This document shows positions 51,658 through 60,866 of a stretch of 64,000 nt of DNA, in pieces; position 1 is the stretch's first letter; the number at the start of each line of letters is the position of its first letter. The position numbers and the translations under genes are program-made. The stretch is from Aldehydirespirator sp963662645. GTDB taxonomy: Bacteria; Actinomycetota; Acidimicrobiia; Acidimicrobiales; Aldehydirespiratoraceae. Below the pieces are notes generated by a model. That model made no database searches. It was not told the origin of the DNA and worked only from the letters and a program-made list of their open reading frames with translations. The stretch covers positions 2,294,001 to 2,358,000 of the forward strand of contig OY759762.1 in assembly GCA_963662645.2 (NCBI GenBank), read 5' to 3'.

Positions 51658-52434
51658 GTGACTGCTGACGAGCGCGGTGCGCTGACCGTCGCCTTCGATG
51701 CCGACGACACGCTGTGGCACAACGAGGACCTGTTCCAGGACGTGCAGCGCGACTACGAAGAGCTTCTTTCGCCCTGGGCCGATGCCGCTGCCGTCGACGA
51801 CCGGCTGCATGAGATCCAGATGACGAACCTGCCCCGCTTCGGCTACGGCGTGAAGTCGTTCACCCTGTCGATGATCGAGGCTGCAGTGTGCATCAGCGAG
51901 GGTGAGATCGACGCGGACCGCATCACCACGATCATCGGCTACGGCAAGCGCCTGCTGGACCGTCCCATCGAGTTGATCGACGGCGTGGAGGAGGTGCTCG
52001 ACGCCCTCGGACACCATCGGCTGATGGTCATCACCAAGGGCGATGTCCACGACCAGCTAGCCAAGGTGGCCGCCAGCGGCCTGGCCGAGCGCTTCTGGCG
52101 GGTGGAAGTGGTGGCCGACAAGGATGCGAACGTCTACGGCGAGCTGCTGGCGCGCCACGGAATCGACCCGGCCCGGTTCGTGATGGTCGGCAACTCCCTG
52201 CGCTCCGACGTGCTGCCGGTGCTGGAGCTGGGCGGGACCGCAGTGCACGTCCCCTACCACGTGACATGGCGCCACGAGGACGACCACGACGGCCACGAAG
52301 TCGAGGTGCCCACCTTGGAGGCGCTGCGCGAGCTGCCGGAACTGTTGAGGGGTTGGGCCAGCGACGGCGAGTTGGCCCCCGGCATGGCCGGACCGGCCGG
52401 CACCGGCGGGCGCTACCGCGCCCATCCGGCATGA
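51658..52434 (+). CDS. HAD-superfamily hydrolase
   Basis: 258 residues from a GTG. F-D-A-D-D-T-L-W (motif I, D-x-D-x-T), V-I-T-K-G (motif II, T/S), and V-G-N-S-L-R-S-D (motif IV) are visible; a Lys before motif IV is expected near D-K-D. It is probably a phosphatase for a small metabolite. Four bases overlap with the next gene. Confidence 0.8.
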   Translation: MTADERGALTVAFDADDTLWHNEDLFQDVQRDYEELLSPWADAAAVDDRLHEIQMTNLPRFGYGVKSFTLSMIEAAVCISEGEIDADRITTIIGYGKRLLDRPIELIDGVEEVLDALGHHRLMVITKGDVHDQLAKVAASGLAERFWRVEVVADKDANVYGELLARHGIDPARFVMVGNSLRSDVLPVLELGGTAVHVPYHVTWRHEDDHDGHEVEVPTLEALRELPELLRGWASDGELAPGMAGPAGTGGRYRAHPA

Positions 52435-52799
52435 GGAGGCTGACCCCCCGGGAGATCGCCCGCTACGACCTCGTGCCGGCTGACATCGCTCGACGGGCCC
52501 GGGTGCAGAAGGTGCCGGTGCTGTCGCCGGGGATGCACGGCATGACGCTGGGCCGGGTCATCCTGGTGCTGCGCGACGACGACCCCTCCGGACGGCGAAC
52601 GCTGCTCGCTCACGAGTTGGTGCATGTCGAGCAGTACGCCCAGCTAGGCACGACGAGGTTTCTCTGGCGCTACCTCGGCGAGTATGCACGCAACCTGTGG
52701 CGCCTGCGCAGCCACCGGCGGGCCTACCTGGCGATCTCCTTCGAGGCCGAGGCTCGGGCCGCGGCCGAGGGCTGGCGGAGCAAGTCCCGGGCGTTGTAG
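52431..52799 (+). CDS. Small HExxH protein (metalloprotease-like)
   Basis: 122 residues. L-L-A-H-E-L-V-H-V-E-Q-Y (about 61-72) is an H-E-x-x-H zinc site of the type found in DUF4157-like and other minimal metallopeptidase domains. Glu residues that could complete the site occur later in S-F-E-A-E-A-R. It follows the HAD gene with an ATGA overlap. Substrate unknown. Confidence 0.6.
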   Translation: MRRLTPREIARYDLVPADIARRARVQKVPVLSPGMHGMTLGRVILVLRDDDPSGRRTLLAHELVHVEQYAQLGTTRFLWRYLGEYARNLWRLRSHRRAYLAISFEAEARAAAEGWRSKSRAL

Positions 52800-52800
52800 G

Positions 52801-52849
52801 GAACTTCAATGAGTTAGCCACCCCAGAGGTGGTCAAGTGATTGAAGTTC
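52801..52849. terminator. Nested inverted repeat between convergent genes
   Basis: GAACTTCAAT (52801-52810) and ATTGAAGTTC (52840-52849) are perfect 10-bp arms; inside, CCACC (52818-52822) pairs with GGTGG (52828-52832). It separates two converging genes, so a bidirectional terminator is likely even though there is no T-tract. Confidence 0.5.
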
Positions 52850-52868
52850 GTTTCACCGGAAGGGCGGG

Positions 52869-53720
52869 CTAGTACTCGTAGAAGCCGCGGCCGGTCTTGC
52901 GGCCCAGCCGGCCCGCGGCCACCATGCGGCGAAGCAGCGGCGGCGGGGCGTAGAAGCGCTCGGCGTACTCCGCGTACAGCGACTCGGCCGTGAACAGGCA
53001 CACGTCTAGCCCGATCAGGTCCGCCAGCGTCAGCGGGCCCATCGGGTGGCCCGCCCCGAGCTTCATGGCGTCGTCGATGTCGGTGGCCGAGGCATGGCCC
53101 GACTCGTACATCTCGATGGCCTGGCAGATATACGGCACCAGCAGCTTGTTGACCACGAAACCGGCCCGGTCCGGCGCCGGGACCACACGCTTGCCGAGAG
53201 TGTCGGTGGCGAACGCGGTGGCCGCCTCGGTCACCGCCGGGGCGGTGAGCTGGGTGCTGATCACCTCCACGAGCTTCATCACCGTCGCCGGGTTGAAGAA
53301 GTGCATGCCCAGCACCTGCTGGGGACGGGACGTGCCCATGGCAACGTCGATGATGGGGATCGACGACGTGTTGGTGGCCATGATCGCGCCCGGGCCCAGC
53401 ACCCGGTCGAGCACACCGAAGATCTCCAGCTTCAGTGGCAGGTTCTCCGGAACGGCCTCGAGCACCAGGTCGCAGCCGGCCAGGTCGTCCAGGTCCGTGG
53501 TCCAGGCGACCGCGGCCGACGCGGCCTCCCTCGCGGCCTCGTCGAGCTTGCCCCGGGCGACGCCCCGGTCCATCGAGCCCTCGACGCGGGCCCGTCCCGC
53601 CTCCACCAACTCCGGCGTGGCCTCCCGGGCCACCACCTGCAGACCGTTGCGGGCCACGACCTCGACGATTCCGCTGCCCATCGTTCCGACGCCGATTACG
53701 CCTACCGTGCCGATCGCCAT
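52869..53720 (-). CDS. 3-hydroxybutyryl-CoA dehydrogenase
   Basis: 283 residues. G-V-I-G-V-G-T-M-G-S-G-I is the NAD-binding Rossmann motif, S-I-P-I and H-F-F-N-P-A-T-V-M-K-L-V-E are the conserved substrate-site and catalytic His region, and G-F-V-V-N-K-L-L-V-P-Y opens the C-terminal domain. Length equals the usual single-function enzyme. It oxidises or reduces (S)-3-hydroxyacyl-CoA in fatty-acid or butanoate metabolism. Confidence 0.9.
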   Translation of the reverse strand: MAIGTVGVIGVGTMGSGIVEVVARNGLQVVAREATPELVEAGRARVEGSMDRGVARGKLDEAAREAASAAVAWTTDLDDLAGCDLVLEAVPENLPLKLEIFGVLDRVLGPGAIMATNTSSIPIIDVAMGTSRPQQVLGMHFFNPATVMKLVEVISTQLTAPAVTEAATAFATDTLGKRVVPAPDRAGFVVNKLLVPYICQAIEMYESGHASATDIDDAMKLGAGHPMGPLTLADLIGLDVCLFTAESLYAEYAERFYAPPPLLRRMVAAGRLGRKTGRGFYEY

Positions 53721-53881
53721 GTGGTTGCTCCTAGTGCCTGTCTGTTGCCTGCGGACGCTCGGCGCCCTCGGGGATTGATGAAGGTAGCGGTCTGTTGCTG
53801 AAACGACCGAGCGGCCGTCGCGTCTTCTGAGCAGGTGCTACCACCCACGAGGCACCCCGAAGAGTCGGGCGACGAAGCTAG

Positions 53882-54442
53882 TCAGTCCGACTCGCTGATC
53901 GTCACCGAGTTGATGGTCACGTCGGTCAGCGGGCGGTCGTTGCGGTCGGTCTCCACCTGCTGCATGGCCTCCACCACGTCGAGGCCGGCGACCACCTTGC
54001 CGAACAGCGAGTACTGGGGCGGAAGCCGGGTGCCCTGCGGGCCGCTGATGATGAAGAACTGGCTGCCGTTGGTGTTGGGCCCGGCGTTGGCCATGGCCAG
54101 CGATCCGATCTCGTAGCGGCCCGGCTTGGGCAGTTCGTCGGCGAAGCGGTAGCCGGGGCCGCCCCGACCGGTGCCCTCGGGATCCCCGCCCTGGCAGACG
54201 AAGCCACCGATGATGCGATGGAAGGTCACGCCGTCGTAGTAGTGGTACCGGGCCAGCACCACGAAGTTGTTCACCGTCACCGGGGCCGCAATCGGGTCGA
54301 GGGCGATGGTGAGCGAACCCATGGAAGTGTCCATGGTCGCCGTGTAGCGCTTGGAGGCGTCGATGCACATCGGCGGCGGCTGGTTGAACTTGCGGCGGAC
54401 CGGACTCGATCCGTCCGCGGCGGGGCAGGGTGTGGCAGCCAC
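53882..54442 (-). CDS. Cyclophilin-type peptidyl-prolyl isomerase
   Basis: 186 residues from a GTG; an ATG at residue 25 is possible. Y-Y-D-G-V-T-F-H-R-I-I-G-G-F-V-C-Q-G-G-D (catalytic Arg in F-H-R and the Q-G-G-D) and N-G-S-Q-F-F-I are the cyclophilin signatures. No signal peptide is obvious, so it should be cytoplasmic. Confidence 0.9.
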   Translation of the reverse strand: MAATPCPAADGSSPVRRKFNQPPPMCIDASKRYTATMDTSMGSLTIALDPIAAPVTVNNFVVLARYHYYDGVTFHRIIGGFVCQGGDPEGTGRGGPGYRFADELPKPGRYEIGSLAMANAGPNTNGSQFFIISGPQGTRLPPQYSLFGKVVAGLDVVEAMQQVETDRNDRPLTDVTINSVTISESD

Positions 54443-54535
54443 GGCGGGTTCCTTGCTATGGGGTTCGGGGGTCCACGGGGACCGAGCGACCCTACCGGAG
54501 GTGGGGCATCATCCACCGGCGCGCGACCGCGCTCT

Positions 54536-54739
54536 ATGGTGACGCCCGTGCGGTTCTGGCTCCGGAGATCAAGCCCGCCCCAGGGTGCTGGCGTGGCCAC
54601 GGCGGCGCGCCCCGAGACGCCCCACTCGCTGCGGTGTGAGCGGTGCGACGTCACCTGGCGGGGACCCTCATCGGTGCCCTGCTGGTGCTGCGGAGCCCCC
54701 GGGCATATCCGGGGAGAGGTGCGACTATTCGCTGACTGA
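54536..54739 (+). CDS. Small zinc-ribbon protein
   Basis: 67 residues. C-x-x-C (C-E-R-C) and C-W-C-C form a probable zinc ribbon. It lies 52 nt upstream of the MBL hydrolase gene, same strand. Function unknown; small zinc ribbons like this are common in actinobacteria. Confidence 0.45.
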   Translation: MVTPVRFWLRRSSPPQGAGVATAARPETPHSLRCERCDVTWRGPSSVPCWCCGAPGHIRGEVRLFAD

Positions 54740-54790
54740 TGCACGGCCCCGGCCGTCCATCCCCGCGGGCCGCGCCGATAGGGTCGGACT

Positions 54791-55399
54791 ATGACACTGC
54801 ACTGGTCCGACACCGGCATCGAGGTACACAAGGTGGTCGTCGGCCCGGTCGACAACAACGTCTTCGTGATCCGCTGCACGTCCAGCGGGGACGCGGTCCT
54901 GATCGACGCCGCCAACGAGCACGAGCGACTGCTCGAACTGTGCCGGGGCCTCGGCGTCCGGACCGTGCTGGAGACCCACGGGCACTGGGACCACATCCAG
55001 GCCATCCCGGCGGTGCGCGACGCCGGCTACGAGGTGGGCGTCACCGCGGAGGACGCCGCCATGCTGCCCAGCTACGACTACCTGCTGGAGGACGACACCG
55101 TCGTCGAGATCGGCCGCCTACGGCTGCGCACCCTCCACACGCCGGGTCACACGCCCGGTTCGATGTCGTTCCATGTGGAGGGCACGCCGCTGCTGTTCAC
55201 CGGCGACACGCTGTTCCCCGGGGGGCCGGGCGCCACCCAGTACGAGGGCGGCGACTTCCCGACCATCATCCGCTCCATAGAGGACCGCATCTTCCGCAAG
55301 TTCGACGGGTCCACGGTCGTGCTGCCCGGCCACGGCCTCGACACCACCATCGGCGCCGAGTCACCACAACTGGACGAATGGATCGCCAGGGGCTGGTGA
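54791..55399 (+). CDS. Metallo-beta-lactamase-fold hydrolase
   Basis: 202 residues. T-H-G-H-W-D-H is the H-x-H-x-D-H site, T-P-G-H-T-P-G-S the next His, F-T-G-D-T-L-F the bridging Asp, and L-P-G-H-G the last His. The compact size and T-G-D-T-L-F-P-G-G fit glyoxalase II-like hydrolases, possibly acting on mycothiol thioesters in this host. Confidence 0.85.
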   Translation: MTLHWSDTGIEVHKVVVGPVDNNVFVIRCTSSGDAVLIDAANEHERLLELCRGLGVRTVLETHGHWDHIQAIPAVRDAGYEVGVTAEDAAMLPSYDYLLEDDTVVEIGRLRLRTLHTPGHTPGSMSFHVEGTPLLFTGDTLFPGGPGATQYEGGDFPTIIRSIEDRIFRKFDGSTVVLPGHGLDTTIGAESPQLDEWIARGW

Positions 55400-55478
55400 C
55401 GGCCCATCCGCTCGGCCTCCGGCCCGGCCCCGGTAGCGTGGCCGCACGAGGCTGGCGGCCCGTAGACCAGGAGGTTCC

Positions 55479-56411
55479 ATGACCAGGCTTCTCGAAGGCA
55501 AAGTGGCGCTCGTCACCGGCGCGGGGCGGGGCATCGGACGCGAGCACGCCTTGATGCTCGCCGAGCACGGCGCGAAGGTCGTAGTCAACGACCTGGGCGG
55601 CGACGAATTCGGCGGGGGCGCGGATGTGACACCGGCCGCCGAAGTGGTCGAGGCCATTGCCTCGGCCGGGGGAGAGGCCGTCGTCAACGGCGGCAGCGTG
55701 GCCAGCTTCGACGACGCCGGGGCCATGGTGCAGCAGGCCATCGACACCTTCGGCGACATCAACATCGTGGTCAACAACGCTGGCATCCTGCGCGACCGCA
55801 TGGTGTTCTCGATGACTGAGGACGACTGGGACACGGTGATGGCGGTCCATCTCAAGGGCACGTTCGGGCCTTCCCACCACGCGGCGGGCTACTGGCGCAA
55901 CCGGGCCAAGTCGGGCGAGGAGACCTACGGGCGGATCATCAACACTGCGTCGCCGTCGGGGATCTACGGCAATGTCGGGCAGACCAACTACGGCGCGGCC
56001 AAGGCGGGCATCGCCGCCTTCACGCTGATCGCCGCCCAGGAGCTGGTCCGCTACGGCGTGACCGTCAACTGCCTGGCCCCCACCGCCTGGTCGCGCCTCA
56101 CCGCCCCGCTGATGGGCGGCAACGAGGTGTCGGAGGAGTTCAAGGACAGCATCGATCCCCGCTGGATCGCGGTGGTCACCGCCTGGCTGGCCAGCCCCGA
56201 GGCCTCCAACGTGACTGGCCGCGTGTTCGACATTCGGGGCGAGAAGCTGGGCATCGCCGAGGGATGGCATCTGGGCCCGGTGGAGGTCCAGCCGGACAAT
56301 CCGGCCGAGCTCGGCCCGGTGATGGCCAAGCTGATGGCGGCGGCCCGCCTCAACGCCAACATGTCAGGCCGGGACCACGAGGGCCCCGGCTTCCCGAGCC
56401 AGTCGATCTAG
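55479..56411 (+). CDS. SDR-family oxidoreductase
   Basis: 310 residues. G-A-G-R-G-I-G-R-E-H-A is the coenzyme motif, V-V-N-D-L-G-G the second strand region, N-N-A-G the structural motif, and Y-G-A-A-K the catalytic Y-x-x-x-K. Sequence style (N-D-L-G-G-D-E-F-G-G) resembles the dehydrogenase part of peroxisomal multifunctional enzyme type 2, hence likely 3-hydroxyacyl-CoA or a steroid/lipid substrate. Confidence 0.85.
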   Translation: MTRLLEGKVALVTGAGRGIGREHALMLAEHGAKVVVNDLGGDEFGGGADVTPAAEVVEAIASAGGEAVVNGGSVASFDDAGAMVQQAIDTFGDINIVVNNAGILRDRMVFSMTEDDWDTVMAVHLKGTFGPSHHAAGYWRNRAKSGEETYGRIINTASPSGIYGNVGQTNYGAAKAGIAAFTLIAAQELVRYGVTVNCLAPTAWSRLTAPLMGGNEVSEEFKDSIDPRWIAVVTAWLASPEASNVTGRVFDIRGEKLGIAEGWHLGPVEVQPDNPAELGPVMAKLMAAARLNANMSGRDHEGPGFPSQSI

Positions 56412-56471
56412 GCCGCGGTACGGCGCAGGCCCAGTCGCCGCCACCGATGCACCTGGCCGACGGCTGATCCC

Positions 56472-57266
56472 ATGAAGAGGGGCTACGTCGACAGCGACTG
56501 GGGCCAGGTTCACTACCGGTCGGCAGGCGACGATGGTCCCGCAGCCGTCTTTTTCCACGAGTCGCCGCTGTCGTCGACCGCCTACGAGGCAGCGCTGCCC
56601 CATCTGGGGAGGTCCTTGAGGGCCTTCGCCCTCGACACGCCGGGATACGGCCTGTCAGATCCGCCCCCCTCGGACGGGTTCGAGATAGCCCACTACGCAG
56701 CCGCGCTGCTTCGAGCCATCGACGGGCTGGAAATCGAGCGCTTCGCGGTGGCCGGCGTCCATACCGGCGCATCGCTTGCGCTGGAGGTCGGACTCCAGGC
56801 CGGGGCCGACCGGATCACCTGCGCCGTGCTCACCGGTGTGCCGCTGATGTCCGAGGAGCGCCGCCGAGAGTTCATGGCCTCTTGGTCGCCCCCGATGGTG
56901 CCGGCTTCCGACGGCGGTCATCTGAGTTGGGCCTGGGAGCGCTACTGTCGCATCTGGGGCGCCGACAGCCCTGCGAGCGTTCTCGACGTCGGCGTCGTGC
57001 AGATCCTCAGTGTGCTGGAGCGTTACGAGTGGGCCTACAACGCCGCCTTCCGCTACGACCCCGAGCCGCGCCTGCCGCGGCTCTCCTGTCCCACGTTGCT
57101 GCTGGATGCCGAGAACGACATCTTCGCAGACATGGATGAACCGGCGGCCGCACTGCTGCCCGACGCTCGTATCGAGATCGTCCCCGGCCTCGGAGGGCAG
57201 TTGCCCGTACGCGTGCCGCAGACATACGCGGAGAAGGTCACCGCTTTCGTGACCGGCCAATTCTGA
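56472..57266 (+). CDS. Alpha/beta hydrolase with His at the nucleophile site
   Basis: 264 residues. H-E-S-P-L-S-S-T is an oxyanion region, and L-D-A-E-N-D-I-F-A gives the acid. The nucleophile elbow G-x-S-x-G reads A-G-V-H-T-G-A, with His where Ser is expected and Thr next. The late catalytic His is also not clear (V-P-G-L-G-G-Q). Either a subfamily with altered chemistry or a non-hydrolytic relative. Confidence 0.65.
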   Translation: MKRGYVDSDWGQVHYRSAGDDGPAAVFFHESPLSSTAYEAALPHLGRSLRAFALDTPGYGLSDPPPSDGFEIAHYAAALLRAIDGLEIERFAVAGVHTGASLALEVGLQAGADRITCAVLTGVPLMSEERRREFMASWSPPMVPASDGGHLSWAWERYCRIWGADSPASVLDVGVVQILSVLERYEWAYNAAFRYDPEPRLPRLSCPTLLLDAENDIFADMDEPAAALLPDARIEIVPGLGGQLPVRVPQTYAEKVTAFVTGQF

Positions 57267-57284
57267 GATTGCTATTCTCGGATC

Positions 57285-57473
57285 GTGGCCGGCGAGATCC
57301 GACCAGAACAGCGGGGCGAGATCGGGGCTGCCGGCCCAAGCGATGACGGTGCATCGAACCTGGCCGGTGTGCTCGCCGCCACCGTCAGGCAGTCAGCCGG
57401 CCAGATGCCGCAAGACACGCCGATGGCGCTGGTGTATCGGCTCGCGTCGCCCGACGAGACTGCGCCTCGGTGA
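57285..57473 (+). CDS. 62-residue ORF upstream of amidase
   Basis: GTG start at 57285; TGA overlaps the amidase GTG by 4 nt. The product is Ala/Gly-rich with a helix at about 26-40. Some amidases have small partner subunits (AtzG/GatC-like), but no sequence match is evident to me. Tight coupling argues that it is translated. Confidence 0.4.
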   Translation: MAGEIRPEQRGEIGAAGPSDDGASNLAGVLAATVRQSAGQMPQDTPMALVYRLASPDETAPR

Positions 57474-58885
57474 GCGACCTCGCCGGGCTGAGTCTGACTG
57501 AAGCGGCCCGGCGGCTGCGCAATCGGGAGGCAACCGCCGCCGAGTTGGTGGACGCCTGCCTCGCCCGGGTCGAGCTGTGGGAGCCGCACGTTCACGCCCT
57601 CGTCACCGTGCTGGGCGAGCAGGCGATCAGCCGGGCCGAACAGGCGGACCGGGAGATAGCGGTCGGCCGGCAGCGCGGCCCCCTCCACGGCGTGCCCGTC
57701 GTGGTCAAGGATCTGATCGACGTCTCGGGCGTCCCGACCGAGGCGGGCTCACAGATCCTCGCCGGCTCCGTAGCCGCGGCCGATGCAGTGGTGATCGCCC
57801 GGCTGAAAGACGCTGGCGCGATCATCTTGGCCAAGGCCAACACTCACGAGTTCGCGTACGGCGCCCTTACTCCGCCGACGCGCAATCCCTGGGACCTGGA
57901 TCGCATGCCGGGCGGGTCGAGCGGCGGCTCGGCTGCCGCGGTCGCCGCGGGCGAGGCGTTCGCAGCGTTGGGCACCGACACCGCCGGATCGGTGCGAGAA
58001 CCCGCCGCGCTCTGCGGGATCGTCGGTCTCAAGCCCACCTACGGGCGAGTCAGCTGCCAAGGAGTGGTGCCCCTGGCCTGGTCTCTGGACACGGTCGGGC
58101 CCATGACCCGCACCGTGGAGGACTGTGCGCTGCTCTACAGCGTGTTGTCGCGGACCGACGAGCGCGGTGCCGGACCATCGACGGAGGCCTCCCGCCACCC
58201 GGGGTCGTCCGGATCCGGTCTCGCGCAGCTGCGGGTGGCGGTGGCCTCGGAGTTGATGCAGCCTCTCGAGTCCGCAGTGGCGAGAACACTCGAGGATCTG
58301 CTGGCTGCGCTGAGTGACGCCGGCGCAACGGTCGAGTTGGTCTCGATTGGTGACCCCGACGAGTTGACGGCCACGCTGTTCGTCATCCTTCTGGCGGAGT
58401 CCGCCTCCTATCACCGGCCCTGGCTCGAGAGCTGTCCCGAGCGGTACGGCAGTGATGTGCTCGCCTACCTGGAGATGGCGGCCGATCTGACGGCGGTCGA
58501 TTATGTGGACGCCCAGCGCCTCAGAGTCATACAGCGCAGCCGGATCGACGCGGTCCTCGCCCGCGCCGATGTGCTGCTTGCGCCCTCTCAGCAGGTGGTG
58601 GCTCCCCGTGTAGACACCGACGCGGTCGTGTTCCCCACCGGCGAGACGGCCCCGAGAGACCTGACGCTGATCCGACCGCTGGCGCCGTTCTCTCTCACGG
58701 GTCATCCGGCTCTGACTGTTCCGCTGCGGCTGGGCGAGCAGGGGCTGCCTATAGGGGTTCAGCTTGTCGGAGCACCGTTCGGCGATGAGCGCCTCTTCGA
58801 CTGTGGCTCTGCCGTGCAGCAGATCCTCGGCTGGGATGCCGCCGCCCCGCCCTCGCCTGCGCCGCCACCGCATCACGGTCTCTGA
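57470..58885 (+). CDS. Amidase-signature family hydrolase
   Basis: 471 residues from a GTG. V-V-V-K-D-L-I gives the catalytic Lys, and M-P-G-G-S-S-G-G-S-A-A-A-V with G-T-D-T-A-G-S-V-R-E-P-A the cis-Ser and nucleophile Ser of the Ser-cisSer-Lys triad. G-L-K-P-T-Y-G-R-V-S follows. It hydrolyses an amide of unknown identity. GatA-like sequences are near relatives, but no gatB or gatC is adjacent. An ABC importer for peptides or amides lies downstream. Confidence 0.85.
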   Translation: MSDLAGLSLTEAARRLRNREATAAELVDACLARVELWEPHVHALVTVLGEQAISRAEQADREIAVGRQRGPLHGVPVVVKDLIDVSGVPTEAGSQILAGSVAAADAVVIARLKDAGAIILAKANTHEFAYGALTPPTRNPWDLDRMPGGSSGGSAAAVAAGEAFAALGTDTAGSVREPAALCGIVGLKPTYGRVSCQGVVPLAWSLDTVGPMTRTVEDCALLYSVLSRTDERGAGPSTEASRHPGSSGSGLAQLRVAVASELMQPLESAVARTLEDLLAALSDAGATVELVSIGDPDELTATLFVILLAESASYHRPWLESCPERYGSDVLAYLEMAADLTAVDYVDAQRLRVIQRSRIDAVLARADVLLAPSQQVVAPRVDTDAVVFPTGETAPRDLTLIRPLAPFSLTGHPALTVPLRLGEQGLPIGVQLVGAPFGDERLFDCGSAVQQILGWDAAAPPSPAPPPHHGL

Positions 58886-58948
58886 TCTGTCGTCCGCCGC
58901 TCGGTCGCGAGCCGCGGGCGCACACTTCTTCGCAAGGCGCCGGCGCAC

Positions 58949-58976
58949 TTGACGAAACTCCAAAATGTCCTACAAT
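58949..58976 (+). promoter_or_regulatory. Promoter of the ABC importer operon
   Basis: TTGACG (58949-58954), a 16-bp spacer and TACAAT (58971-58976) form a good sigma-70-type promoter, about 95 nt upstream of the binding-protein ATG. Confidence 0.65.
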
Positions 58977-59070
58977 TCTTGACGATGCTGAGCGCGGTCC
59001 AATTGCCCTGGGCTCACCCGGTTGGCTCGGGCGGCCGCCGCGAGGCGAGGATGGTCCAGGAGGAACCAGA

Positions 59071-60783
59071 ATGAAGCTCTCAAGAAGACTACTGCTACTG
59101 CTGTTGGCGCTGAGCCTCGTGGCCGCGTCATGCGGCGACGATGACGATGCCGAACAGCCGACGGCCGAGCCCGAGCCGGCGGCCGAGGAGCCGCAGCCGG
59201 CCGAGGAACCGGAGCCGGACGAGGAGCCAGCGCCGGCGGAGGAGCCGGAGGCCCCCGCCGTTGATCGCACCCTGCGAGTCGGCGTGGCTGCGCTTCCGGT
59301 GACCCTCGATCCGGAGTTCGCTCCGGGCCAGGAGTCCGTGGAGATCATCACGACGGTCCTCGACTCGCTCTTCTGGTTCGAGGCCGAGCCGGGTGCCGAT
59401 GGGGTCCGCTCTGCGACGGAGTTGGCGAAGGGCGACGCCGGAATGGGGCCCGGCCTGGTTGAGTCGTTCGAGGTCTCCGACGACAATCTCACGTACACCC
59501 TGCATCTGAGGCAGGGCGTCATGAGCGCGGCAGGCAACGAGTTCACTTCCGAGGATGTCCGCTGGATGCTTGCGCGCAACTTCGGCGTCGGGGTTATCGG
59601 CGCCTTCGTCGTTGGCATCGCCAAGATCCCATCGATGGACGCGGTCAAGGTCATCGACGACTACACGGTGGAGATCACCATCACCGCCCCGAACCCGCTG
59701 CTGCTGCGAGCCCTGCAGCTCCAGACGATCAGCCCGGTCGACTCCGCGGTGGCCAAGGAGATGGCCACCGACGATGATCCCTGGGCCACCGAGTGGATGC
59801 AGCTGGACACCATGGGATTCGGGCCGTACTACGTTGACGAGTTCACGCCGGGCGTCCAGCTCGTGCTGAAGAGCAACCAGAACTATTGGCGCGGCGAGCC
59901 GTTCTTCGAGGAGATCATCTACCGCGAGATCCCGGACTCCTCACAGCGCCTGACGCTGCTGCGCCAGGGCGAGATCGACATAGCCGAGAACCTCTCCAGC
60001 CGCGAGCTCGAATCCCTCGGCGCCGACGAGGGCAAGACCGTTTCCGTGGTGCGCAACCAGGTCATCTTCGGTGCCATGAACACCCTGGGCGGCCCCACCG
60101 CGGATGCGAAGGTGCGCCAGGCCCTTCAGTACGCGCTGAACTCCGATCAGATCGTCAGCAGCGTGTACGAAGGCAACGCGAAGGCGCTTCGTTTGGTGGC
60201 CCCGGAGGAGTATCCCGGCTACCGCGCCGACCTCTGGCCGTATCCCACGGGCGGCGACGCCGACACCGCCAGGGCACTGCTCGCCGAGGCGGGCTATGCC
60301 GACGGGTTCGAGATCCCGCTGCTCGTGAACGCCGACGTCTCCGACCATGACGATGTGGCGGTGCTGATCCGCGACTCGCTGTCGCAGATCGGCGTCGATG
60401 TGGTGATCGACACCAAGCCGGCGGCCGCCTATCTGGAGCAGGCCAACTCGGGCGACATCGGCATCGTGCTGCATCAGGGCTACGCCATCGTGTCGGAGAT
60501 TCCCTACCACTACCAGCTCTACGTCTCGGGCCCGACCGGGTTCTTGAGCTTCGGGGGCTTCAACAATCCGCGCTTCGACGAAGCCATCGCCGAGTCGTTG
60601 TCGGTGCTTCCCGGATCCGAACGCACCGAGCTGGTCAACGAGATTCAACAGATTCTTGCCAACGAGGTGCCCCACCTGTCGGTCGTGGGCGCTCCCACGC
60701 GGTACGGCTTCGGGCTCGACATCGAGGGCTACACCTGGTATCCGAACAACCAGATATGGTTCTACGACTTGTCGAGGAGCTGA
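59071..60783 (+). CDS. ABC importer solute-binding lipoprotein (family 5)
   Basis: 570 residues; AGGAGG lies just upstream. The N-terminal L-L-L-L-L-A-L-S-L-V-A-A-S-C is a lipobox with Cys at about 21. A Pro/Glu repeat linker (about 29-67) tethers the domain. Family SBP_bac_5 features include T-L-D-P, D-D-N-L-T-Y-T-L-H-L-R, G-P-Y-Y-V and V-R-Q-A-L-Q-Y-A-L-N. These bind peptides, nickel or similar ligands outside the membrane. Confidence 0.9.
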   Translation: MKLSRRLLLLLLALSLVAASCGDDDDAEQPTAEPEPAAEEPQPAEEPEPDEEPAPAEEPEAPAVDRTLRVGVAALPVTLDPEFAPGQESVEIITTVLDSLFWFEAEPGADGVRSATELAKGDAGMGPGLVESFEVSDDNLTYTLHLRQGVMSAAGNEFTSEDVRWMLARNFGVGVIGAFVVGIAKIPSMDAVKVIDDYTVEITITAPNPLLLRALQLQTISPVDSAVAKEMATDDDPWATEWMQLDTMGFGPYYVDEFTPGVQLVLKSNQNYWRGEPFFEEIIYREIPDSSQRLTLLRQGEIDIAENLSSRELESLGADEGKTVSVVRNQVIFGAMNTLGGPTADAKVRQALQYALNSDQIVSSVYEGNAKALRLVAPEEYPGYRADLWPYPTGGDADTARALLAEAGYADGFEIPLLVNADVSDHDDVAVLIRDSLSQIGVDVVIDTKPAAAYLEQANSGDIGIVLHQGYAIVSEIPYHYQLYVSGPTGFLSFGGFNNPRFDEAIAESLSVLPGSERTELVNEIQQILANEVPHLSVVGAPTRYGFGLDIEGYTWYPNNQIWFYDLSRS

Positions 60784-60866
60784 GACACACCCGCGCGGCA
60801 CGCGAAGCGCTCGGCACCGGTCGACCCGGCGCCGAGCGCTTCCTGCCGGTCTCGTGACGGGAGCCC

